Of a stretch of DNA of 64,000 nucleotides, positions 42,598 to 55,138 are shown piece after piece. Made by a program: the position numbers and the translations under genes. Under the pieces are notes generated by a model. It saw nothing but the letters and a program-made list of their open reading frames with translations. It was not told where the DNA came from and did no database searches. Location of the stretch: the NCBI GenBank assembly GCA_036250195.1, contig JAVHZZ010000008.1, positions 7,182,434 to 7,246,433 of the forward strand. The letters run 5' to 3'. The stretch comes from Mixophyes australis. Lineage: Eukaryota > Chordata > Amphibia > Anura > Limnodynastidae. Every line of letters begins with the position of its first letter. Within the stretch, counting starts at the first letter, position 1.

Positions 42598-44171
42598 CAG
42601 TCATGGTGAAAAGTTTTGAGGATGACACAAGTATTGGTGTTCACACGGTTTTGCTGCTTCAGTGTTTTTAGACTTTTTTGTCAGATGTTGCTCTGTTATA
42701 CTGAAATAAAATTACAAGCATTTCATAAGTGTCAAAGGCTTTTATTGACAATTACATTAAGTTTATGCAAAGAGTCAATATTTGCAGTGTTGACCCTTCT
42801 TTTTGAAAGACCTCTGCAATTTGCCCTGGCAGCTGTCAATCAACTTCTGGGCCACATACTGACTGATGGTCGTCCATTCTTGTCTAATCAATGCTTGGAG
42901 TTTGTCAGAATTTGGGGGTTTTTGTTTGTCCACCCGCCTCTTGAGGATTGACCACAAGTTCTCAATGGGATTAAGGTCTGGGGAGTTTCCTGGCCATGGA
43001 CCCAAAATTTCGATGTTTTGATCCCCGAGCCACTTAGTTATCACTTTTGCCTTATGGCAAGGTGCTCCATCATGCTGGAAAAGACATTGTTCATCACCAA
43101 ACTGTTCTTGGATGGTTGGGAGAAGCTGCTCTTGGAGGATGTTTTGGTGCCATTCTTTATTCATGGCTGTGTTCTTAGGCAAAATTTTGAGTGAGCCCAC
43201 TCCCTTGGCTGAGAAGCAACCCCACACATAAATGGTCTCAGGATGCTTTACTGTTGGCATGACACAGGACTGATGGTAGCGCTCACCTTTCCTTCTCCGG
43301 ACAAGCGTTTCTCCAGATGCCACAAACAATCTGAAAGGGGATTCATCAGAGAAAATGACTTTACCCCAGTCCTTAGCAGTCCAATCCCTGTACTTTTTGC
43401 AGAATATCAGTCAGTCCCTGATGTTTTTCCTGGAGAGAAGTGGCTTCTTTGCTGGCCTTCTTGACACCAGGCCATGCTCCAAAAGTCTTTGCCTCACTGT
43501 GCATGCTGATGCACTCACACCTGCCTGCTGCCATTCCTGAGCGAGCTCTGCACTGGTGGTTCCCTGATCCCACAGCTGAATCAACTTTAGGAGACTGTCC
43601 TGGTGCTTGCTGGACTATCTTGGGCTCCCTGAAGCCTTCTTCACAACTATTGAACCTCTCTCCATGAAGTTTTTGATGATCTGCTAAATGGTTGATTTAG
43701 GTGCAATCTTACTATCAGCAATATCCTTGCCTGTGAAGCCCTTTTTGTGCAAAGCAATGATGACTGCACTTGTTTCCTTGCAGGTAACCATGGTTAACAA
43801 AGAAAGAACAATGTTTTCAAGCACCACCCTCCGTTTAAAGCTTTCAGTCTGTTATTCTAACTCAATCAGTATGACAGAGTGATCCCCAGCCTTGTCCTCA
43901 TCAACACTCTCACCTGTGTTACTGTTAACAAGAAATTACTGAACTGATGTCAGCTGGTCCTTTTGTGACAGGGTTGAAATGCAGTGGTAATTTTGTTTTG
44001 GGGATAAAGTTCATTGTCATGGCAAAGAGGGGCTTTGAAATTAATTGCAATTCATCTGATTGCTCTCCATGACATTCTGGAGTATATGCAAATTGCCATC
44101 ATAAAAACTGAGGCAGTAGACTTTGTGAAAAATAATATTTGTGTCATTCTCAAAACTTTTGGCCATAACTG
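42598..44171 (-). mobile_element. Tc1/mariner element, 1574 bp, with TA target duplication
   Basis: Terminal inverted repeats CAGTCATGGTGAAAAGTTTT (left) and the complement of CAGTTATGGCCAAAAGTTTT (right, ending 44171) are flanked by TA at 42596-42597 and 44172-44173. The transposase lies on the - strand inside. TIR similarity is roughly 85-90% by eye, indicating moderate age. Confidence 0.93.
42775..43860 (-). pseudogene. Broken Tc1-family transposase
   Basis: The 3' half is open (42775 to about 43410) and holds the DDE triad regions: FSDESPFRLF (first Asp, 43345-43347), FQHDGAPCHKA (second Asp) and SPDLNPIENLW (final Glu). Further 5', an in-frame TGA at 43411-43413 interrupts the frame, and the N-terminal part can be followed only in pieces up to about 43.86 kb (words such as GFTGKDIADSK). 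The copy cannot make full-length transposase. It probably moved with a helper and decayed in place. Confidence 0.9.
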
Positions 44172-44173
44172 TA

Positions 44174-46330
44174 CATGGTGGTGACAGTAAAATTATCATT
44201 TTAATGTCATCCTAAAACCACTTTAGCACTTCCCACTTCATTTACTACAACCTTACAGTTTCTCTCCTAAAATCCTGCTCAGTTTAGGAGACTCCCGAAA
44301 TTCGGGGGGTCCTCACAGACTCCCGAAAGAGAACACACCCTCCCGGATGCACCTTGACACCATTTAGCAATTCACAGCAGGGGGCAGCGTCACGTGACAA
44401 GAACGTTCCCTTTTTATTTCATTGAGTAATGTAATAAATCCTAAACCCTTTGTACCTGTTCTTGTCATTAACAATATAGGTGTCAAATATCCAGGAAACA
44501 CATTTATTTATACTCAGATGACTGGTACAAAGTTTTCTGAACTTGTCCTTAGCTATTTAAACACCAAGGCAGCAGATTGGCATCTCAACTGGTATTATCA
44601 TTTTACATGCACTGACTGCCACCCAAAGTTACTTCTCCGTTCCCTCTAATTGGAGCCCTAATTGTAATTTAAAGCCACAACATCAAGCTTATTGTATTGA
44701 ACGTACGTTACTTTACAGTGCACGATGACTTGTACACAAACAATACCCCCCCAACAAATGTGACAATCTTCCCATTAGCCAAGCTGCTGTTTTGTAGACG
44801 TAAAACGCATGAAATGATGGACTGGTTGTCCTTGTTTCATTGTAATGAGACTTGTGAAACGCGTGAGTTTCTTAATCAAATCAAAACCCAAAGATTCCTT
44901 TATTTAGTGAAAATTTTGAATTGGAATTCGCAGACAAGGTGTCTGCAGTGGTGGAAAAAAAAGTACATCTGTAATTATAATTAGCAGTGATTTGAGGATG
45001 AGCAGGGTGAGATACTAATACTGCTGTGTGATATCAACCTCAGAAGGATTATGACGTACCTCACAACTGTCCATATTTAGATGTGACAGTCCCAAATCGC
45101 TGACCTCAAAAGGGGTGGAGCTTTTGCAGAAATTGATTTACTTTCACCAAAAAGTTTGCATTTAGGGGATATGGGCGGGGTTTTGGCAAATCTGGGGCGG
45201 GACTTATTGTGCCCCGATTCTTAATGTCTCAGTGTTGGTAGGTTTGATCTGAGGATGAACATTTATTCTCAAGTCATACTTAAAGGTATTCAGATGAGGA
45301 GAAACCTAAATCTGCCACGGGTAAAAAAGAGAAAATTTGTACAAGGAAAAGCAATGCCTGTGTCTGGTACCGAAGTAAATAAAATGAGTATGATTGCATC
45401 CTCCACCTCATCCAACTTATTTAGAATTCAAAAAAATGTAATAGGTGACAATGATTTGTCAGGTGTGCGCAACACAAATAAATATGTGTCTGTAGATTTT
45501 TTTTCACAAAATGAAATGACTATTATAACAATTAAGCAATTTTCAGAAACTGCAACTAGATTCAACTGCCAATCAACAAGTACGTCTTAATAAAAAAATA
45601 TTGTCTACTTCACCAACCACATCTGGGAAACACAACCCTCCTCCCGAAAGAAGAAACCCCCAAAACATTACGCTGGGAAGGAAAGTGTAACTTAGTTCAA
45701 GAAATGGGAGCCATGAATTGTGTAAAAAAAATACTTAGCTGTTTGTAGCCATGATGCACTGCGGTATCTGGATGTCCTGATTTTGGATGTCCGCTGTCCG
45801 GAGCAGTGTGACACATGATCCCGCAGTTTGGGGGCTGTAAGTGAGGAAGATGAGGAGGATATAGGTGTAGGAAATAATTGTAAAAAAAAAAAGCATAAAA
45901 CAAATATATTGCATTAAATAAAAAAAATGGTTAAAGTGTGTAGAAGAACAGATTAATCAGGTGGTAGACATAGTTAAATGATGGTGTAAAAGTGGTTTAA
46001 GGCTGGGTGTATATCAACCTGGCCAAGAGTTCTATATCCACTTCACTCAATGAATTTTTTTATTTATTGCAATATATTTTTATTCAATGCATTTCTTTTA
46101 TTTAATGCAATATATATGTATTACTCTGTTCTGCTTGTTTTACCCCCATCTCTTTCCAGAGGGTATAAAAGGCTTTTTGAATTTATTCTCACAGCAATTT
46201 AGAAATAATAAGTTTCCCTCTCTGCACCGGAGCCCAGATACCCACATTATCCCATCAATGCAGACTCTCAGTTATCTCCTGGTAACCCATAGACATAATA
46301 ATAAAAAAAAGTGTGATATTTTCTGTTTCA
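44174..46330. other. Intergenic sequence with transposon debris
   Basis: ACTCCCGAAATTCGGGGGG (44.29 kb) and the stretch at 45.06-45.24 kb resemble pieces of the elements at 17.85, 55.5 and 61.95 kb. An open frame at 45255-45590 (111 residues, basic N-terminus, Asn/Ser-rich) has no recognisable domain and may be a fragment of an old transposon gene. No gene is supported. Confidence 0.45.
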
Positions 46331-46331
46331 C

Positions 46332-46418
46332 TAAATTATTGGACTGCAACAATTGTAATTTCTATATTATTATATAATAATAATATAGAAATTACAATTG
46401 TTGCAGTCCAATAATTTA
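46332..46418. repeat. Perfect 42-bp inverted repeat with 3-nt loop
   Basis: Arm 46332-46373 pairs perfectly with 46377-46418 around the loop ATA. Arm contents include ATTGGACTGCAACAATTG, TTCTATATTATTAT and complements. The central TATAATAATAATATAG is repeated once more just outside the right arm (about 46419-46434). Confidence 0.95.
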
Positions 46419-46435
46419 TATAATAATAATATAGT

Positions 46436-49255
46436 TCTTTAATATATATAGTATTTAGCAGGAATGTAAAATACAGTCTTTTGGGTATGGTAGAGACAAA
46501 TCACACAGCTTGCAGACATTTTGGGTCATTTAAAAAAACATAAAATAATGCAGAGTTACAGTAGAAATACTGTTTCCTCTTTTGTGATGCATATTTTGCC
46601 CTCTTACCTCTTTGTCTGTTAATAAACGGTTTTATTGTATTACTACACTTGTTTCCAATTCTAAAGCACTATGCTGACTCTATATCAATAAATCTTAGTA
46701 CTGAATATAGAATTGCACCTGTTTTATAATAAGCAATAAGCATTGATTGCTCCTTAAGATTGGGGAGCAGGCGGACGTGGCAGATTAAGGGTGTACCGTA
46801 GCGATCGCCCATGTTTATAGTGAACTTTCAGGAGGTGGTGTCTGTGCATTTTGAAAAACCCCCTTTGGCAGGGCCTGCAGTACCTTCTTAGCTGAGCATT
46901 TTTACAACATGGTGGTAATATTGTGTCTGTGGAAGGTTATCAACATGCTCACTTAAATCAATGCAAATAACAGACCAAAATGTAAAGTTGTGATTCTGGA
47001 ACTACAGACATCTCCAAAGTCTCATTTCATGAGTTATTCACATAATTAAGTCTCCAACAAGTAGCATTTTTGGCAAACATAAAAACTAAACGTTTCAATT
47101 AATTAAGCAGGTGGTCTAAATGAAATTGTTCTCTGCTGAGAAGATTTTATTTCTGCTACGGAACACAGTCCAATAAAATAATGTGCCCAGGTGATTATAT
47201 ATCTTGATTGGAGAAACCCTTTAACACATTCAGTACAACTGTAAAATCTTTGCCATGGTAGTTCTCAATTTCCACCACAAGATGGCACTGTTACCCCGTG
47301 TACCCCGAGACACGTGTACTTTGCTGTGTAACAATCCATTAGGACACACGTTGACTGTAGCTGGTCTCATGGATGTGCAGTTCTGGGTGTGGCTGTAATG
47401 AAACTCTTTTGATTTGTTTATTATTTCGACCCACAGCAGAGGATTAATGGATACTGGAATTCTCATTTCCCTCATTTCCTTAAAAGAAACAGACCACAAA
47501 AAAAATGATATCACCTTGTAACTAACTTACAGTGCACAATATCTAATTCTGAATATCACGGTGCTGGTTGGTGATTCCAGAAGCCCCATTACTCACAAGA
47601 TATGTAACATTTTCAGATTTGCTGCACCCGAGTAAATGAACATACAGTTGAATTTTAATTTCTTTTTTTATTTGTGTTTCATTTTGCAGGTCACATAAAG
47701 CTCATTTCCACAATGTTATCATATGTTTGTCTTTTCTGTAAGCATTGAATTTGTGGCATTGTTACAGTGGCCCTATCATCCATACACAAGTGTTTAACTA
47801 GAACAATCTGTATTTAATCTAAAAACAAATAAGGATTTACCCTGAAAACTGTCAGAACCTTGTGCGACAGAAAGAATTAACGCAAGTTGTGATCCTTTCT
47901 ATGCCGGCTGCGCGGAGTTGTGATATCAGGTGCTGTAGAATGAGAGCGATGTCCAAGAATAATGTCATTTAAATGCACTGTACAACTGTCCGGTTTGCAC
48001 CGATGGACTAAGCCCTATTGACCGCGCTTCTCCTGAGCTTGTAATCCAAAGTTGCTGTTTGTAACACGTTCCCCTGGGGCCCTCATTAAATCAAACATTT
48101 ACGGATTTCTTTCCCCCCCCCTTTCCCATGTAGTCCTTTTGGCAGGAACTGACCCTGCCTGGGTTCTGTGTAGCTGGTCCGTTCCTAGTCTACCACTGGG
48201 ACAGTTATGGTGAGATGTTTTCCAGGGATTTCTAATCACTCAACGAGCTTCAGCTTCCGAATCACTGGCCAATCAGATGAAGCATGGATCATCCTTTCCT
48301 ACTCTCCTGGATCTCCTGGATCCCACCCTCCTGGATCTTGCCTCTCCTTAATGTAGAGAGGGCGGCCTTGATGGCTTGGTTTATGTCAACTCGCCTCACT
48401 GGGCGGACCCTGATGACGCAATTTGAATTATTGTGGCCCTGCCCACTGCGATTGTGTTACTGTGCAATGGGTTAGGTGGGGCAGTGATGACGAAATGCGT
48501 TAAAACGTCCCTCCCGCACTTGCCCTTTGTACCTCCCCAATGGAATCTCCCAGAGGGGATGTTGAAAAAGTCAGCAAGTATGCACTAGGTTTAACTTAAG
48601 TTCTCTTTTCTGATTATTGGGGTTTGTACATGTGATCGCGCCCCACTACCTCTACTATTGTTACCTGTGTGCTGAACTCGTATTTCTTTGTGTTTTGTCT
48701 CCATTTGGTTACCCCGTGTCCTGACCTCGGCTTGTTTACCTGCTCTGCTCTTCTACCTGCTGTCGTCTTGGCGTATTCCTGAATCTTTCCATTCTGGCAA
48801 CTGGACTCCTTCTGTGATACCAGGAGGCCAGTGTGGCTGAGGATGTGGTCACGCTAGACGGGGGACATGACTGCAACACACTGGGGTGCGCTACATTCCC
48901 CTGAGGTATGCCAAGCAATTCCTAACGGGCACCCAACAGCGGGACACAACTGAAATCTGGACAAATGTCCTGAACTGTGAGACTGCCCGCCTAAATGAGG
49001 ACAGCTGGGAAGTATGGAACCAAAAACGAATGTCTACAATTTAATGTTTGCCCCAAATGAGTTTGATAAAGTCATATAAATATTGAATGCTGTAGAATCA
49101 TACAACAGATACTAAAACAAAAAATAAAACAAACAGCGGAGAACAAACAGAACAGGATATAGAAACATAAAAACGACAACGTTTATGGATTTTGGTCATA
49201 TCTGTCCGTGTCTTTTGTTACAGTAACAGAATGTTGGTGGATCTCATTTCACTAC
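46436..49255. other. Intergenic sequence without a supported gene
   Basis: AT-rich, with short frames only. A small imperfect tandem TCCTGGATCTCCTGGATCCC occurs near 48.30-48.35 kb. No RNA gene or domain is recognised. Confidence 0.45.
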
Positions 49256-49257
49256 AA

Positions 49258-49720
49258 GCATCATCATCATCATCATCATCAACATTTATTTATATAGCGC
49301 CAGCAAATTCCGTAGCGCTTTACAATTGGGAACAAACATTAATAAGACAATACTGGGTAATACATACAGACAGAGAGGTAAGAGAACCCTGCTCGAAAGC
49401 TTACAATCTATAGGACAATGGGAGTTAGAAACACAAGGGCATGTGCTACATCATATTGTACACTGGACCAGCCAGACTGCAAAGGTAAAAGTACTGAGTG
49501 GGCTAGTTGTGTTGCAATGTTGGTCAGAAAGTTGTTGTCTTGCGTTAGCAGTGTAGAGGATGGCAATAGGGTAATCTAGGGAAATTAAGATGATGGTTGA
49601 GGAATATCATAACCTTGTCTGAAGAGGTGGGTTTTCAGTGAACCCTTGAAGGTTTGAAGACTAGAGGAAAGTCTTATTGTGCGTGGGAGGGAATTCCACA
49701 AGCAGCAAAGGAAACGTTGG
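49258..49720 (-). mobile_element. Interspersed repeat with (ATC)n end, CR1/L2-like tail
   Basis: Starts with (ATC)n, then ATTTATTTATATAGCGCCAG, the complement of a LINE-type TATATAAATAAAT(GAT)n tail. It continues about 460 bp with GAAAGCTTACAATCTATAGG and AAGAGGTGGGTTTTCAGTGA, words typical of long frog interspersed repeats. No reverse-transcriptase frame is present, so it is a 5'-truncated copy or a nonautonomous family. Confidence 0.65.
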
Positions 49721-52249
49721 TAGAGAGTGATCAAAGCAGCTCAGCAAAATACTCCCTTAAAATTTCACGCGTTTCACCAGTGCAATTTGGTCTTATGGGC
49801 TCCTAACCAGACAGCGGATCAAATTGATTGTCCGCGTCCCAGATATATTCATAGACTACTGGAAAATGCAATTCAGCAATACAGAAATTCGCACAACAGG
49901 AAAGAGAAAACGGACCTGGAAGATTGTGTTGCCAGAACGTCACCTCTGTGAAACGCTCCTGATTGCGCTATATGTGCCTCTTTCTTACATTAAAAACTGT
50001 ATTTTATTATGTCAACAGTATCCTCAATAATAAATCAGAAGCCAAAGGAAGAAAATAAAAGGCCAGTATTAATTATATGGTATAATGTACCATAAATTAT
50101 AAGCATATTAGCTTCAAAGTTGTTCTATGACCATATTTTATACAGAAATATGAGGTAACTTCTAATAGCCCAAATAGTTTATAGTATTAGGTGTATTATG
50201 TGTCATAATAGACAAAGCTTTTGTAATGAACACTGTTTATAAATGACGACCACAAAATTCACCCTTTATATAGATATTATTTACAGGAGTTTATAACTAT
50301 GTTGCCTTGATTGTATATTATATGTTGTGTATTATATGACTATAATATGCTTTTCAGTGTGAATGAACTTCTCATCTTGAAACTGAGACCTCCACAATAA
50401 AGGGACAGGTTTTTCTAGAGATGAGCTGGTGGTTATCACAATTGTTCCTGGAACGTTTAGTCATGAGCCCCCATCGGGGGCTCATAGGTTAAACCATTCT
50501 CTGCTGAAACACCAACGTGAAAACCACAGAAATGAAGAAAAGGCTGAGAAATGGGGGGTCTTTCTCATAAAACAAGGTGGAGTGGAAATGGAAAGCCCAC
50601 AGTACACAAGTCGAACTGAGATTTTGGTGACTAACGTGTAGTGAGCGAGAATCTCTTCTTATCCGTCAGTGGCCGTCAATCAGACGTCTTCCTTTGTACA
50701 GACTTTGGACCTTGTTTAGTGATGGCCGCAAAACGACACCAAGAAAGTACAAGCAAAAATGTGTCGGCGCGTTTTGGGTTTCTCCGGCTGTATTTTTTGA
50801 AAGCGAAATGCAAGAATCTCTAATATTCTGTCCTGTAGGTGACTTATGGTCATGGGTAACCCTTCCTGTGAAACACTTTGGGGTGGTGGGGTAATGGTAA
50901 GCTCCTTCATCGGCTCTCAAATGTGTATATCTGTCTTCTAAATGTGTAGTAGCCTCTGCCCTGTATACTATTAAAAAGGAACGATGAACAAATGGAAAAA
51001 AAACCTAAAATTATATTACAGTAAAATAATATAATTTAGTATGATCAAGAAATGGAAAAAGATGTAAATCATAGTGAACAAACTTGTCTACGAGCACAAG
51101 AAAAGTGAATATTTCCAATAACTAGACTTAAGGTCGTTGGAAACGTTGATAGAGATGAAAGTCCCTAGGCCTGGGGGCACCTGTTAGAGGAGGGGGGATG
51201 GCTGAAAGTTCTGTCGTCAGTGGAAAGTTTGCCCCAAGCATGAAATATTTCTTTACAACTTTTTCACATAAATCGTGGGAAATCTATTACTGGAGCTCAG
51301 TGCAGAACCCATCAATCCGACAGTTAACGTGAGATTATTCTCCTTATATCGCAGCCTTGGAACCATGTTTTATCTGTAAATGTAGTTATGGAAAATGTAT
51401 AAATATGGTCATCAGTCGGTGTTTCGGCCCGTTGTGTCTCACAGGCGATGTTCCATTCATCCAACGCTTCACAGCAGGAGAACAGTCAGTAAGTGATGAT
51501 AGACTGACAGTCCCGCATCCAGAGAATTGTACGTACAATGCACTCCATGAAAGGACTCTATGGGATAGTGGGTCTTTATTAGTACAGTTGTGTCTAGAAT
51601 TCTGGATGGTGAAGGTGCAAATCTTTTTCCGTATTCCCATATATAGCGTTTTGCAAGATGCCGCAGGAATGTAGGGAATTGGACGGGAACATTTCCATGC
51701 ATATGGAAGATTAGTGAAAAGACCTCCATTAGCAGGTAAGGTCAGATACGTCCAGCGTCAGTTAAAGTCAGATACGTCTCCAAATATACAGAATTTTTCA
51801 ATGCCAGCCGGGACCAGGAACCATTATCGTGCATCCTAACTTTCCGTGCACAGCAATATTACATGTACATGTACATCAATATTATCTACTATAACCAAGG
51901 CTGTCTTTCCTATTGGGCATGCTGGGCAACTGCCCAGGGCCCCTCGGGCAAGGGGGCCCCATAGGCAGGGCTCTGAAGTAATAAAGAAAAGAAAAAAGAA
52001 AAAAAACGTTGGCGATCTTGGTCCCTCCCTGTTCCCACCATCCGTGCGACGCTCACACTGAATGTCGGGCGTGATGACGTCATTTTCAGTGAGGAGCGCA
52101 GGAGCCACAAAGCGACAGAGAAGCAAACGATGAAAAAAGAAAACAGAAAGAAGAAAAAAGAAGAGAAGAAGGCGATATAGAGAGTTAGGTGAAGGGGGAC
52201 AAATATAATAATAATAAAGGGCACAGTATCTGATACAGGGGCTGTGTTA
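49721..52249. other. Intergenic sequence without a supported gene
   Basis: 51.89-51.98 kb carries GGGCAACTGCCCAGGGCCCC, an AACTGCCC word in common with the 44-bp minisatellite, probably by chance. Purine-rich AAGAAAAGAAAAAAG runs follow at 51.98-52.17 kb. Several overlapping frames of 60-117 residues exist on both strands, none with a recognisable domain. Confidence 0.45.
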
Positions 52250-53006
52250 TGCTCGGTACACACTGGAGAATGTTCCCACCGCTGTTTTATCTACAACGAT
52301 TGTACCTGTGTCTGAAGGGCCGATCGGTCGGGCGATTCATGTGTACTCACTGACACCTTCTAAATACGATTTTTGACAGCCATGTTGTTGTCTTAAAAGA
52401 TTTCGATTTCTTACACAGTGAAACGACATTTGAGCTCCCTGCAACATTATGCCGAATGAAATTTAAATAAAGGGCAGAATATCTTCGTCAAAAACCACCC
52501 AAAAGGAAAAGGATGTACATTGGTGTTTAGTTATAGAGGCCGTCATATCCAATACACAGTATTTCAAATGTACGTATGTGACTTTCTTGTAGACTGTACC
52601 GACAAAGGTGATTAGTTAAACAAGCAGATATCTACTATCCGCATCACTGTACACAACTACTATTGCTTTTCCGTTAAAAGCACATAATTGACGTTTGATT
52701 GACGTGTGGAAACCGCACAACGGGGGAGAGGTGAAGACATCAGAAATTTACATACAAACACCCTGATAGGAGCCGCAGTTTGAGGAACTATCGGCCGTTG
52801 GTCATGAATTCATATACGCTACATGATCGTAGGGTGGTTGCAACAAGATTATCAAACAGTACGACCAACCAAATGAGCCAACGATCGGCACTTTGGAACG
52901 ACTGTGGTTCACCGTGACAGACTAACGCCATATCTGACTAAACGGTCGTTTATTGAGGGATTGGCACGATAATTGGCTGATAAATCTCCTCCATGTACCT
53001 AGCCTT
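52250..53006. mobile_element. Putative nonautonomous DNA element with GGTACACACTGG-type ends
   Basis: The left end GCTCGGTACACACTGG is roughly inverse to the right end CCATGTACCTAGCC. The interior is rich in CGATCGG and ACGATTGTACC-like words and their complements (ACGATCGGCAC, GTACGACCAACC), giving an overall diverged foldback. No target duplication could be fixed. It is related to the end seen at 28.23 kb. Confidence 0.45.
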
Positions 53007-53169
53007 AGTTATATTTGCAATGGATCTGTTAGTGGAAGAACAGGGGGTTATTTTGGGGTCTCACGTGTCTTCTCAAGATCTCCGCAGGTAAGGAGAACCC
53101 TGCAGAGGTCAGGAGTGAAAAAAATCTTGTGTTTGCTCCTGAACGTATAATTATCTCGAACCTCGAGAA

Positions 53170-53502
53170 AAGAATATGAGCCTGATTCATTAAGGAAAGT
53201 AAGGCAAATATATGAGTATGTTTTCTCCTGGACAAAACCATGTTACAATACAAGGGGTGCAAATTGGTTTATTATTTTGCACATAAGTTAAATACTGGCT
53301 GTTTTTTTTATCTAGCACACAAATACTTGATAGCTTTATTTTTAGACTGAAATTAAAGTTGATCTAGGACATGCCCTACCCCAACTATAAATCCGCCATC
53401 ACATTTTAAATTTACCTCCCCCTCCAATGCAACATAGTTTTGCTAAGATGCAAAGTTACTCATTTTTTTGCTTTACTTTCCTCAATGAATCAGGCTCTAT
53501 AT
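53170..53502. mobile_element. Nonautonomous DNA element with TIRs, copy 1
   Basis: Ends GAGCCTGATTCATTAAGG and CCTCAATGAATCAGGCTC are inverted, continuing inward as AAAGTAAGGCAAA/TTTGCTTTACTTT. The interior (CCATGTTACAATACAAGGGG, ACTTGATAGCTTTATTTTTA, GATCTAGGACATGC) is shared with 60.56-60.88 kb. Confidence 0.78.
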
Positions 53503-54943
53503 TTATCTATATCCCTAAAATCGGTGATAACATTATGTGGCCATTTTCTGGATATCTAATAATAACTAAGGGAAGATGATTTTTCTGTCTAATGCCCATA
53601 AAATAGAAATAAGATATTTAATTCAATATATTACCAAATGAAAGTCCTGTCTCTTCTTGCAAAAATAAACAAAATAACATTTGCATAATTAGACCTGGAA
53701 ATAAAAGCCATTCCTGCTGAAACTGACACAACAGGAAAATCACGAACACCGATCCAGTCATTAGGCTGCAAACTAGCTCTGATCGTAAAAGGGTTAAAAA
53801 AAAAAATAATGGGCCATAGTTATAGGGACGCCATTCCTGCAGAAAATTTTGTACAGAGATTGCATTCCTCCTGTCAAGCACCGCTGGTAGAAGAGACCGA
53901 GATATATTGTATCACTGTGGAACGAGATAAAAGACACAGAGAGGGAAGGACGCTGGTTTTGCAGTTGCCAAATTGTTAATACAAAATTAGCAACTTGGGC
54001 CTGAGATCAAAGGAAAAAAATATGAGAATAAGCCAATAATATGTATATTCTCTGGCACTGATCGGCAGCGCTGTTCGGTGAACTGAAGATTGATTAATGA
54101 AGTGATCTTAGAACGTTTTACTGATCACTGGGTCGTGATTTGTAACTAAATGAGTGAAAATTTTCACAAACTCTTCTTTATAATTTTCTCCTCATTCTCA
54201 TGGGGGTGTGACTACGTGGACCAATAGGAAGCCTCCGGCACAGAGCTTGCAGCTTCTAATTGGTCCTCTCTCTTGCACCCATCTCAGCTGACATTTTCAA
54301 AAGGAGAACAGTAAACTCTTATTGGCGCTGTGCTGCGGAAACAGAGGCGGCCCTGGAATTCCAGTGCGCAGTTCCTGAGCGCCACAAAGAGGACGCAGCA
54401 AGTCCGAGTATCCAGGAATGCTGGTTTAAGTGTTCATGTGGGATTTCCCCCCAATCATTTTTGCCCCCTACAGACTTTTGCTGTGTCCAAACACCTGTCC
54501 AATCACTGCGCACAGAAGAATGAAGTGACGCCCTTGTAGTCCCCTGGTCTATTCATAAATTTTAAATTCAATGGAATGTGGAATTTACAAACGCAGAATG
54601 GCAGTACATAAAAAAAAAAAAAGAACGCACCCTTACTGTAATTCGCCAAAGTCAGAACACCCCTTCCCTCCCCTCCTCATCAGCAACGGGGGGCGTAATG
54701 CCGCCATCTTGACCTGTAAATCTGTGCATTTGCGCAAAATGTAGATGCGCGATGACACAAAAGAGCATTGTTCTGCGGTTTCCCTTTTTGTTATATTAAG
54801 TACGACACCTTTATCACATAGGGGAGAAGAAGGTAAGGACGTCGCCTGCGACATGACACAATCACACCCCATTGTGATGTAATAACGCTCGGTGGGCACA
54901 GACTGTCCCAGTTTCCATAATTAAAATGCTGTATGATGGTCAT
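53503..54943. other. Intergenic sequence without a supported gene
   Basis: CAGAGGCGGCCCTGGAATTCC at 54.34 kb resembles a hAT terminal sequence, but no matching end was found. Only short frames are present. Confidence 0.4.
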
Positions 54944-54944
54944 T

Positions 54945-55138
54945 ATGGTGGCACAGTGGTTAGCATTGCTGTCTCACAGCACTGGGATCCTAGTTCATTC
55001 TGTGGGTCTCCTCCGGCTGCTCCGGTTTCACCCCACGCCCCGAAGGCATACGGGTAATTGTCTGTAATAAGACCAATATTCTCTGTACAACGCTGTGTAA
55101 TATGACAGAGCGATATAAATAAATAAGAAGAATAATGA
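54945..55138 (+). mobile_element. Diverged, internally deleted tRNA-derived SINE
   Basis: The head GGTGGCACAGTGGTTAGCA and CTCACAGCACTGGGATCC are followed by CTGCTCCGGTTTCACCCCAC. The tail GCGATATAAATAAATAAG is retained. About 120 bp of the body is missing compared with 20.75 kb. Confidence 0.75.

Noticed and set aside
45255..45590. 111-codon frame, basic then Asn/Ser-rich
   Set aside because: No domain, no splice partner, surrounded by transposon debris; at most a fragment of an old transposon gene.
51836..52263. Overlapping Phe-rich frames on the - strand
   Set aside because: They come from the purine-rich AAGAAAA tract on the + strand read in antisense; no domain.
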